Source: Spirometra erinaceieuropaei (taxonomy: Eukaryota; Platyhelminthes; Cestoda; Diphyllobothriidea; Diphyllobothriidae). From it: DNA of 64,000 nucleotides. Positions 54,472-64,000 of this stretch are shown in pieces. The stretch covers positions 1,160,711-1,224,710 of the forward strand of contig CACRXP010000035.1 in the NCBI GenBank assembly GCA_902702965.1, written 5' to 3'. Position 1 is the first letter of the stretch. Each line of letters starts with the position of its first letter. The translations under genes and the position numbers were made by a program. Under the pieces are notes generated by a model. The model searched no databases. It worked only from the letters and a program-made list of their open reading frames with translations, and was not told where the DNA came from.

Positions 54472-57400
54472 CTAAAGATCCAGCTGTCTTTTGAATGCAG
54501 CCATTGTGTCAGGTGTTACTATTTCACTTGGGAGTGAGTTCCACGGTCGAACAACATGGTGGCTGTAGGAAGACTTCCGATGGTCTAGGCGTGTACGCTC
54601 CAGCTTGACTTTGTACGAATGAATGCGCAGGTGACTCATGGTCGTGAATTCAAAGAAGTCTTCAGATGTGAGCGATAATTCATGCCCGTGGATAGTGCGG
54701 AATGTCCATACCGGGTCACACCTCATTCGTCTATAGGATAGGAAGAAGAAATTTAGCTGGATCAGTCTTTCTGGGTATGACAGAGTCCTGAGACCATCCA
54801 CTAGTTTTGTTGTCCGTCGTTGCAGCTGCCCTATGACATCACTGTCTTTCTTCATCCAGAGCATCCATGATGGAATTCCGTATTCCAACTGCTGTCTGAC
54901 GAACGTACCGAATATTTGTGAGAAGAGTTCTGGAGGAAAGATTCCGAAGACACGCCTAATCCTGTGAATGATACCGGTTGCCTTTTGGACGACTCTTTTG
55001 CAGTGCTGGGAGGGCAACAAGGTTGAACATGTCCAGACACCTAGGTCTTTGTGCGCGTCCACTTCTTTTAGTGGAACCCTATTTATGGTGTATTGGTGTT
55101 GTGGGAAGCGCCCCCCAGCAGATTCTAGTCATAAGACTACACATTTCGATACGTTAGACGCTAGAAGTCACTTGCTGGACCATGAAGACAGCTTATTAAC
55201 ATCTTCCTGCAGTTTCTGCGAGTCGTCAACGCAGCTGATTGTTTTCCAGAACTTTATATCATCTGCAAACATGCTACCATCGCATTCAAGGTCTGCAGGA
55301 CAGTCATTTACATAGATGAGGAAGAGGAGAGGACCCAAGACACCCATTCGGATGCAGTGCTACCAACGATCACTTTTTGGGAGTTTGCATGATAGAAAAA
55401 TTTTAATCCAATTAAAAATGTTGCCCTGCATTCCAAACCCCAAACTCTTCTGTATGAGTTGACCATGAGAAACGCTGTCAAGAGCCTTCTTAAAGTCAAA
55501 GGAGATAACATCCACTGGGCGGTCCTGATCTACGGCTCTTGTCCATTTTCCCCCGAGTAAATACTGCTTGTAACACAGGAGTGACCACGACGAAATCCGT
55601 GCTGAGCAGCACAGAGCAGGTCCCTTCGCTCCAGGTACGGCATTAAATGTCCTTTAATAAGTCGTTCCATGACCTTCCAAAAAATGCAGATTAAAGTAAT
55701 AGGACGGAAATCTTCGGGCTCCAGCCAGGATCCTCCTTTATAAATAGGATAAATATGGACGGTTTTCCATTCCTCCCGCAGTTCGCCTTCTTCTATGGAC
55801 TTCTGAAATATCATGGACACCGGCTCACAGAGTAAATCAGCTAATTCTCGGAGGATAAGTGGATGAAGTCCATCTGGACCAGGTGATTTGGCAGGTTTCA
55901 GCCGGCGTAGTTCGATCCTTATCAACGTGGGTGAGAAGAAAAGATTGTCTTCCAATGCAAGACAGGAAGGATTGTGTCGCTGGTCTACGTAAGGCATAGG
56001 AGGAGGATTTGTGTCATGAGTGAATACCAACTAAAAGAAACTGCAGAAGGCTAATGCTTTCAGGTGATCATCTGTCTCAATTACTCCGTTTGGGGATCTC
56101 AGCGCTGGAATCGGGTCGCGATTGCTCTTGCCATTACGTATGTAACGACAGAAAATTTTAAGATGCTCCAAAGAGTGCTTCAATATGCATAGCTCATAGT
56201 TGATTCGAAGTCTATTAGCCTCGCATTTACACACATTCCGCTGTCGCTTTTATTCCTTCAGGTTTTCAGGCCTCTTTGTCGATAGCGTCTCCACACTTTA
56301 CTTCTCCTCTTAAACGCGGCGGACGGTTGCTTGTTTTCTTTCGTCTGAGTGGACAGTTTAGATGAAAGATTCTTTTGATCAGTGAGCTGAACGTCCTCCA
56401 GTAGTCGTCAACTGTTCTCTGCAATGTGGTTGCCCACGGTATTGCTGAGATTTGCGTTCGCATGCTGGGAAAATCTGCCTTCCAGATATTTGTTTGTAAT
56501 TGTTCAGGTGAATCAGGTTGGGAGAACATATAATACTCGAAGCGCCTCACAATATTGTCACTAGCACCGATTGGCGGGAGATCTTGTATATCCAGCACAT
56601 TCTCCTCATCTCGAGTGAGCACCAGGTCGAGGCAGTTTGAAAGTTGCCCTTCCCTAACACGTGTTTCGAGAGTTACATTCTGGAAAAGTAGTTTTTCTAC
56701 TACCAATTCAAGCAAATGTTGTCCGAATGTGTTCGATGGACCCGAAACCGTCCAAGGTTTCCAGTCAATATTGGGGGCGTTAAAGTTACCGACAATAAGG
56801 ACATCTCTGTTTTAACAGGTCTTATTCACTTCCCTTAGGAGAAGGCTATCGTGTTCGGAAATCTGGTTTAGAGGACGATACACAACTGCAAACGCCAGCG
56901 GCCAGGCTTAATTAGGGGAGAAAGTTAAAGATAAGAATTTCACTTCCGCTGTTGTTGTTGGATTTGGCTGAAGGACCGCGGTCAGGTTGTATCTAACATA
57001 GACAGCGACCCCTCCTTGACTTTTCCTATCTCTTCTAAACAGTGGGTAGAATCTGAGGGATACCTCGTGATCTCCAGTAGCTTCAGAAAGCCATGTTTCT
57101 GTCAAGGCGATGATATCTGACGTGTGCTCGTCGATAAGAGTCCTGATTTCATCCATCTTGTTAAACAGGCTTTGCACGTTTGAATACGGCACCTTTAGTG
57201 TCCGTCTTCTCGGGGGGAACTGGCCCTGATTACAAAGGAGGTTAGCCACAGGAACGATCGCTTGATCTGCATTATCTTGCCTTCCTTTATTTTCAACCCC
57301 ATCTCTCCCTCTTCTGTCCTTCTTTTCAGTTTTGTCCAGAGCTTTCTCATCTTGAGTGTTTCTGTCGGTTCGTAATCCGGATGAAAAAACACCTTATGCG

Positions 57401-57530
57401 AATGACGAAGAGCCATCCTCCCTTCTAGGAGATGTGAAGCCTGGGCTTCATTTGGAAGAATGATTTTAGGAGGCCATATTGGTCCACGCGACGCATCTGC
57501 GTTTCCTAGAAGGAAAGCTTTGTGCACGGT
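54472..57530 (-). pseudogene. CR1/Jockey-like LINE, nearly full-length but broken
   Basis: Minus strand in order: an ORF1-type C-terminus (FFHPDYEPTETLKMRKLWTK, LKIKEGKI) at 57240-57527; an APE-type endonuclease beginning YSNVQSLFNKMDEIR with ALTETWLSE (56908-57249) and SNCLDLVLTRDE with GASDN near 56560; then RT with KSPGPDGLHPLILREL, EDFRPITLICIFWKVMERLI and QHGFRRGHSC (55530-56030), FDFKKALDSVSHG, and MFADDIKFW with FADD at 55258-55269; then the C-terminal block (DLGVWTCS, ATGIIHRIRRVF, RPWNSLPSEIV) ending at 54472. Frameshifts and stops occur between several blocks (for example near 55130, 55350, 56030 and 56890). Not able to transpose. Confidence 0.85.
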
Positions 57531-57549
57531 AACGCATTCTCCGTCTCAA

Positions 57550-57650
57550 GTGATCCACACTTGGGGTTGGGTACGACTGGCTGATGACGGTTAATAAGCC
57601 AGAAATGGCCATTCCGGTCTCCCTTGTCTTTGTCGGTATCACCTTATCAA
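57550..57650 (+). mobile_element. SINE tail (copy f)
   Basis: Begins CACACTTGGGGTTGGGTACG and runs through the hammerhead module to TTTGTCGGTATCACCT. The tRNA-like head is missing. It abuts the 5' end of the LINE at 54472-57530. Confidence 0.75.
57575..57619 (+). ncRNA. 45-nt hammerhead module of SINE copy f
   Basis: Stem I GACTGG with CCGGTC, where one A-U pair of other copies is now G-U. Box CTGATGA, stem II CGGTT-AATA-AGCCA, GAAA, stem III perfect palindrome ATGGCCAT. Confidence 0.7.
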
Positions 57651-58539
57651 CATTTGAATATGTCTGAAAGAGGTTGAGATCGTTTGCGGTCGAGGAATTG
57701 GGCTCAGGAGCTCCTTTTATGTCGATATTTCGTTTTCGGTAGAGATACCTGTTTGTTAGAGAGCCCCTGTGTTTATTTTTACACGCGCCCAGAGGGTACT
57801 GAGTCAATTGGTGAAATGAGGGCAATGTAGACAGTGCGCGAGTGGCCAGATTTATGACAGAATTTATAGATTGTGTCACGTAAAGTTGACAAAACTGTTC
57901 ACGTCCGCCGGCGGTTCGACCTTTCGCATACAAAACTGTTGAGAATCACACACTTAACTTCGAAATCGAAAGATAGAAAAATTATGAGCTACGAACGAAA
58001 CAGTGAAAATCTCCCGAGGGAGCCTTCACCTTAAAAATGACCTTCACGGTAAAAAAAAACATTACATCGCAAAGGGATATGGATGAGAAGGAGAGATTCT
58101 ACATGAGGAAAGGGTGAAAGCCGGGGTGGTAGGCGGTGGTGGGCCCAGGGAAGGAGTGACAATAAACGGTGAGAGCTCGACATCTCAGGGGCCGAAAGGG
58201 AATCTGGATGAAGGCTGATGATGAACGAAACGGGGCGGCCTAGAGCGTGGGCGTCACCGTGGCTTCGACAACTTCTCTGAGAGGTTGGTTGGGGAGGTTA
58301 TCGCGTCTTATGAAGGACACGATGCATAGACTGACAGACCAAAAAATCGGCATTTTGACTAGAAAACATGGAAATCCACACTATACGCAGAGAGGAAAAT
58401 GTGAGCGAATAAGTTGGTTTTGAGTTAACATCTCAGGTTCCCGATGAACCTTTCTTAAAGCCGTAGGAAATTTTCCTCGGAAAAATTAAGAAAATAGAAG
58501 TGCAGTCAAGCCAGTACTTAGATAAAGGCGCAGTTTTCT
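57651..58539. other. No gene recognised
   Basis: No repeat or protein motif seen. Confidence 0.4.
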
Positions 58540-59690
58540 CTTAAAAGTATGGCAATGATTTCACAATCTTATATCGACTGGCAGGCTATCCCAAAGTAAG
58601 ATGCACCTGGAAGCGAGGAAGAGGGAACGCCTATAGGTGGAGAAGATGGGAGGATGCGCAATCAAGGAAGAATTACAGTGACCGTATTGTCGATTAGCAG
58701 GAGAAAGGGCCGATTTCGACTACTATGAGCGCAAAAAAGGACAGAAGTCGGCTTCTAGTCTCCGAGTCCATGGGAATTTTACGTTGATTGTTTGACATCT
58801 ATTTGAGTAGGACATATTTGGCTGTGTCGTGCTTAAGTCTTCTAATAAAATGCCTTTGAACATTTTCGACTTTAGAACGACTAGCCTCATTTATCGAACC
58901 GAAGAATGGTTAGCAATATTCAAGGATAGGAAGGACGAATATTCAATAAATTTCTAATAAATTTTTGGGAAGGTTGAAATGAAGAGAAATAAAGCCACGG
59001 GTTTTGACATCTTTGACCGTAATATTGTCGGCGTGCAGCGAGAGGTCAGGATTATTAATGTGGTTTAGTCCTAAGTCTTTGGTGGCGGAATATTCATTGA
59101 TAGGGGTTCCCTGAAAAATCATCGTTTGGAGAAGACATTCAGGTCCAAAACATATAAAGCGACATTTAAAATAAGAGAATTCCGTTAGCCACGCTGCATT
59201 TCACGCGGAGAGAGCAATCAAATCAGCATGGATTCGCTTCAGGCAATATTCGGCAGTATAGTCAGAGAAAGAGTATACGCTTTCGTGATCATCAGCATAA
59301 ATTAAAGATTGGGAATGTTAGGCTTCCGATGGGATATCATAAATGCTAAGCAAAAACAAAAGAGGACCTAAAAAGGTATAATGGAGAATGAGGACCCCAC
59401 TAGAACCTTTTGTTTGCGGTTAGATAGGTATGAATTAATAAAGTCGTTAACGCAAATGCGAAGTACCGGAGCCTTTCTTTTATCTAAGGGTTTTATACGT
59501 GGCACTTTATCAAGGTCCTTGTTAAAAGCAAAATAAATAACTACCACGGATAGGCAGTCCGTACGAATAGCAGTAAACAGATTTAGAAACGATACATGGC
59601 ATGTTTCACAAAAGCGATCGCGTAAAAAGCCACCTTGGGAGGAACTAATAACTTGATGAGTTATATAATAGTCAGCAGTTTTCATAGCAA
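58540..59690 (-). pseudogene. Second LINE reverse transcriptase fragment
   Basis: Minus strand: QGGFLRDRFCETCHVSF, YFAFNKDLDKVPR (motif A with substitutions), NDFINSYLSNRKQKVLVG, a LGPLLFLL-like motif, YADD at 59288-59299, then KDLGLNHINNPDLSLHAD and a C-terminal region with several stops to about 58540. The layout fits CR1/Jockey or a neighbouring LINE clade. Confidence 0.7.
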
Positions 59691-60219
59691 TAATTTTTTC
59701 ACAAAGTTAAACGAAACGTAGGGCTTTATGAATAGTCTATAATTCTGAACGTCAGAGCGACAGCCAGCTTTAAATCATGGAATAAGTATATAAGTTTACG
59801 ATAATCAGAAAAGAAACCATTCTCGGGAACGACCAAGAACTGTTTGCTCTGACATACAGTTACTTACCGAACTCATGGAATGTGTCGAAATTTGCGAATG
59901 ATTGCCAAGCACTCGCAAACCGACACCATTTCATGAGTCCTATTTCTATGTTAATTAAGTACAAGTGTGAAAGAACTAAAAACATGAAACAAATGTCAAA
60001 GGCAGTCTGACGTTGTTTAGAAATGCCGATTTATTTTGAAAAGCGTAATATCCCGAAAACACAATTTCTGCACAAGAAAAGGACATTTTATTGAAGGAAG
60101 TGGATGAGCGAACAAAAGCTCAACGTTAAAGGCGTCCAGAAATTCTCATATCAGTTTCCGTTATCAGATTTCATGCGATATGTCACGTACTGTAATTCTT
60201 ATATACGGCAGAGGATGCT
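59691..60219. other. No gene recognised
   Basis: AT-rich spacer between a LINE and a PLE relic. Confidence 0.35.
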
Positions 60220-60730
60220 AGAGTGTGGGTGCCTCTCCCCCTTTTGTCCTTCGTGGGTGAGTACGGAGAGAGGGGCTGACGAAGCTGTTTGGGTATCCAT
60301 TCCTTGCCAGTTGGTCCCGAAAATACCGTAGTTCTCGTGTTCATCCCTCCGGGCCACTGCAAAGCGTTTCTACCCTTGGGATGAGTCCGCTAACACAGCC
60401 GCGTTTATACAGCATCGGGTAGTTGCTGTGGCAGTTGAGAACTTTGGTTGTGTTAGTCACCTTTTCATACACCGTGGTGCCTATGTATACATTTGGTCTG
60501 TGTGTGACGAGGACGTCAATGAAAGGCAACTGTTCCGCATTATCTCCCCTTGTGAAGTGAATGCCGGGGAAGATGCTGTCAAGCGGGTCTTAAGAGTGCT
60601 AGTCCGCTCCCTTAAATTTTAATCAACGTGTCGTCCACGTATCGGCTCCTAAACGCAGTTTCATATTTATTGAAGGCAAATTTTTCGACTCTTGTAGGAC
60701 CAGGTGGCAGATTTAGCGGGGATGGAAATC
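60220..60730 (-). pseudogene. PLE relic of the PLE1 family
   Basis: Minus strand: RYVDDTLIKI (YVDD near 60640), MPFIDVLVTHRPN, then VYEKVTNTTKVLNCHSNYP with KRGCV, matching the PLE1 thumb (VYRKATNTTQILNYHSNHP). Stops and shifts throughout; the nuclease domain is not seen. Confidence 0.7.
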
Positions 60731-62036
60731 GCTAGCTTAAGAGCGCAGGACAAAGCGAGGGTCTCTATGCGGAGAAGACGAAGGTTCTGTCCCTGAGGAG
60801 GTGATGAAGTGTTTCAAGACGAGGCAGTTGGGCATTCGCACCCCAATGCTCTACAGCGGACCTCGATAGGTTTTACCTTCTCGAATAATAGAGCCAAAGG
60901 TTGCTTTGATGCTGTAAGTTACTGTTCGAATGTCACAGCAAGGAAAACACTGGAGGCGTCTATGAGGTAAACGGGTGTATCAGGACGTTGGAGTCAGCAA
61001 AGACGGCCTGCTCAATTACAGAAACGGCAGCGGCGCTCAATTTCAAATCAAAAGAACCCCTGGGACAAAATAAAAGGCTGATGGCGAAAGATCCGGTGTC
61101 AAGGTGCTTTGGAAGGTTCGAATTTCCCGCGTACATAAACGCTCGCTGCTAGAGCTTGGCATCACTGCGGCATTAACATCAACACTGTAGGTGGAAGGAG
61201 GCGGACGCCATTTGGGCCGGGCTGGTGTCGCATGAACTTTAGGGAGGATGATCCCATCGTCAATCGGACGAGGTTTGTGCCGACGCTACATTGCTGAAGG
61301 TGATTAAACATCATGAATAGGTGCTCACTGGGCCTGTCGGCACCTTGGCTCCCCATTATGCGGTCGGCTTTGGAAACATGTAAGGACTGGCCTGCATCAA
61401 TCAGTACAGAAGTCTTGGTCAGGTATGCCCGATAGAAATGAAGTGGAAAAATCAACCCATTTAAGTGGGTGAACTGTCAGTCTCACTTGGAATGTTTAGA
61501 GCAACTTAAACAGATCGTGCTATCAATTGTCACCCAAAAGAAATAAACGACTGAACTCGTAACAGCATTCAAAATAATCCCAGTATGGTTTTTTTCATGA
61601 ATTGAATGTATAAATTTTCAGGACATTCAACTGTGATCCCCGTAGTGTACGTAGCAAGTTGCGATTACATTATCGAGTGAAAATAAAACGAACACATGTG
61701 TAAATAAGACTGAAGAAGAAAATGTAATTTCCAAATTTTTGCAGACATTTCAATGAAGAATCTAGGGGGAAGTAATTTTGCGCCCACCCGACTGCATGAC
61801 AGTTACACAAAAGTTATCAGAATTACCTAATTAAAATCAGTAACATAAGTGCCAGCGTAAATCACGAGGTCAGATAGCTATACTTACCTGGAGAATTACG
61901 GGCTTATAATGACAGTACGTCACAAATGACCGCTCTATTTCCACCATATTTGTCGCCACAACCTCTTGATACCTGCTTAACGTCCACATTTGTTAGTCAA
62001 ATGGTAAATACTAAAGGTCAGAAAATGAAAAATACC
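60731..62036. other. No gene recognised
   Basis: No repeat or protein motif seen. Confidence 0.4.
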
Positions 62037-62164
<128 letters not shown>

Positions 62165-63736
62165 GGCAAACGAATGTGGCAAGTGAAAGTCCAGAAATGT
62201 GCCTCCAACATCATCTCTGAAAGCGTGAAACCACTGTGAATGTATCCGCTTATCAGCGAATCCCACAGCGGTGCCTGCGTGGTACCTGGCAGTTATCCCG
62301 GTATTCGATTTAACTTAGCAAGTACGCCTGTAACCAATGTGGGAACTCTGACTATGGTCTCGTGGGGGTCCAATGTGTCTTTAGTAACAATGCCGGAGGG
62401 TGTACTCTGCTGAAAAACAAAGCAAAGACCGCGAGTGGCTATTGCGCACATAAATGACTGTTCACAAGCAATCTACGTGCTACGTGAAGAGTACAACGAA
62501 GCCGACCGGTGTTTTCATTTGCTTACTAAACTTCTGTGTCAATTAAGATCTGTGTTCGGCACCTCTGAGAACTATCGATAGAACTCGAAAATCACTTGCG
62601 GCGAATAGTGAGAGGAAAAAACTGAGCGTCACACGTTATTCGGACACAAACCTTCAAGATGGAAGTCAGTTAAGTAGTCTCACCTTAAGTCTGGTTCCCT
62701 CTAAGATGGGATTTAAAACCACCAAATTATTCCAGAAGCGTGAACTGTTTAAGTTCTGACCGCAATCTACATTGTTAAAGTCTTTCTTGTGAGCTATAAA
62801 AGGTTGTGTGTGTCCGTTGACATGTCAGTGCCCTAATCACGTCACATCAGAGGTGTGTGGTGTCCCTCGGATCACGGTTTGGGGACGCGCGACCCGTCGG
62901 TCGTACCAGCGTTGATCGGCTGCCAAATGAGCCCCTGGATCGGTGAGTTGGTGATTGTGGAACTCCCAAACGTACCTGAAATGACTTCCCATCAAGCCTC
63001 GCGCCTCCGCATAATTGCGTTCGCTTCGCTCTCATTTTCTCCTCGATAAGTCTAATGCGTTCTTTTCGCATAAAATAAAGATCCCCTCTGCTGGGTTCCT
63101 CGATTGTTCCCTTCGAAGGAAGTTTAATTTGAGTACGAGTTGTTACCCTAAATCATGCCCCTCTCATCCATTAGAAAATAATGATCCTTTAAGTTATTTT
63201 GTCAAAATATCTGGCTAGTATTTCCTCTGCTAATTTTCACTGAAGAAGCACATTTTCATAGTCTGACTGAATATCAATTTTCTATTTCTGCCACAAGCCA
63301 CGTTAGAAAAAAATCATAGCACGCGCCTAGGTCAGCTGATAAACTATAGGGCGAGGCAAAATAGGTCTAACTTTTTTACCACGTAAACTGTTTGCCTAAA
63401 TTTCACCGAATTGGGAAGAAAAATAAAAGGGTTTTGAAAGTGTAATTAATAAAGTCTAGCACTACAGTTTGAGATAGCTCAATGGGAGATGGGAACGCAG
63501 AAAATGCAGCGGTTTAGATGCGTCTGTAACGCAAATTCGGACTTCAGCTCTCTAGACTTCATATCGTCGAAACTGTTCAATCAGGTTTTCTATCCCACCG
63601 ACAGAGACCGTGTTGGTATGCTGAACAGGTAATCGCGCGTCCTGTAGTTGCAAATATTCATTGCCACCTTGAGAACTGAAAGTCCAATGGAAGCACTAGA
63701 AGGCGTACGTTCAGGGAAACGTAAACGTTCTCTCAC
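62165..63736. other. No gene recognised; may include introns or later exons of the DnaJ gene
   Basis: The DnaJ-family gene at the window edge runs leftward into this stretch, but no later exon could be identified. Confidence 0.4.
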
Positions 63737-63983
63737 CATTCGCAGGTTTCGTCTGTTATCAGTCCATTCTTCGAAGGTAACACCCATGCTCACCTCTAGC
63801 CAGCAGTTATAGAGCTTACGTGTTTCAGCGTCCACGAGAACTTCTTTTGCCCGGTTGATTTGCTTAAACCGGTCTTCTACATACAGTCAGAATAAAAAGT
63901 GAATTGCCAGCCTCTTTGGAGACATTTTTGTCCGGATGGTAAGCGAGCGCTAACATTTTATACTCTGCAAGTATTTGATCGAC
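63737..63983 (-). CDS. DnaJ-domain protein resembling DNAJC12, two internal exons, partial at window edge
   Basis: Exons on the minus strand: 63908-63983 (preceded by a TTATTAAG acceptor) and 63737-63876. Translation gives VDQILAEYKMLALAYHPDKN, containing helix II and the HPD motif that stimulates Hsp70 ATPase, then RFKQINRAKEVLVDAETRKL (helices III-IV), then YNCWLEVSMGVTFEEW. The YxxW and F(Q/E)(Q/E)W spacing after the J domain recalls DNAJC12, a cytosolic Hsp70 co-chaperone. The intron between (63877-63907) is 31 nt and starts with GC rather than GT; using it keeps the frame and restores the helix. Exon 2 probably ends at a GTGAGA donor (63736). Start codon and first exon lie beyond the window. 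The DNAJC12 assignment is likely but not certain. Confidence 0.75.
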
Positions 63984-64000
63984 CTTAATAAACGAAAGGA

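Overview
This window looks like accessory, repeat-dominated DNA from a flatworm, most plausibly a parasitic one with a Penelope-rich genome. That placement is an inference. Two host genes are readable, both on the minus strand: a nuclear poly(A)-binding protein (PABPN1 type, 44212-44903) and an edge-truncated DnaJ-family gene resembling DNAJC12 (63737-63983). Their four readable introns are only 31-33 nt long, a size class known from flatworms. One run of Ns (48162-49074) lies inside a TA microsatellite.

Nearly everything else is mobile DNA. Penelope-like elements (PLEs; reverse transcriptase plus a C-terminal GIY-YIG nuclease) occur as one intact ORF (49412-51637), one young 5'-truncated copy (52304-53540), two older copies of a second family (24113-26460 and 39669-40767), two small copies with target-site duplications (43-1339 and 28033-28703), and scattered relics. 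Most PLE copies are flanked by inverted copies of their own 3' end. There are also CR1/Jockey-like LINE remains (26520-27280, 34100-35800, 47573-48110, 54472-57530, 58540-59690), one Ty3/Gypsy relic (12240-12975), a tRNA-derived SINE family, and dispersed non-coding repeats named here R1 to R5.

The most striking feature is a series of about twenty hammerhead-ribozyme motifs: a CUGANGA box, stem II, a GAAA box, stem III and a matching stem I. They sit in the ends of several different PLEs, in the ~1 kb non-autonomous repeat R1, and as an identically sized 45-nt module in six copies of the tRNA-derived SINE. Several show paired differences between copies that keep the helices. Architectures differ between families: short palindromic stem III in one group, a long stem III in another, and an enlarged CUGAAUGA box in two unrelated PLEs.

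Layout: 1-2515 is a PLE nested in R1. 3033-8381 and 16047-20965 are the arms of a diverged ~5 kb inverted duplication around a ~7.7 kb centre holding SINEs, R2, R4 and the Gypsy relic. 20880-43700 is a mosaic of PLE, LINE and R-repeat copies. 43.7-45 kb is the PABPN1 gene. 47.5-54.1 kb is a chain of TA microsatellites and young PLEs. 54.4-60.7 kb is LINE, SINE and PLE remains. 60.7-64 kb is mostly unrecognised DNA ending in the DnaJ gene. Hammerhead calls rest on hand pairing and were not computed.
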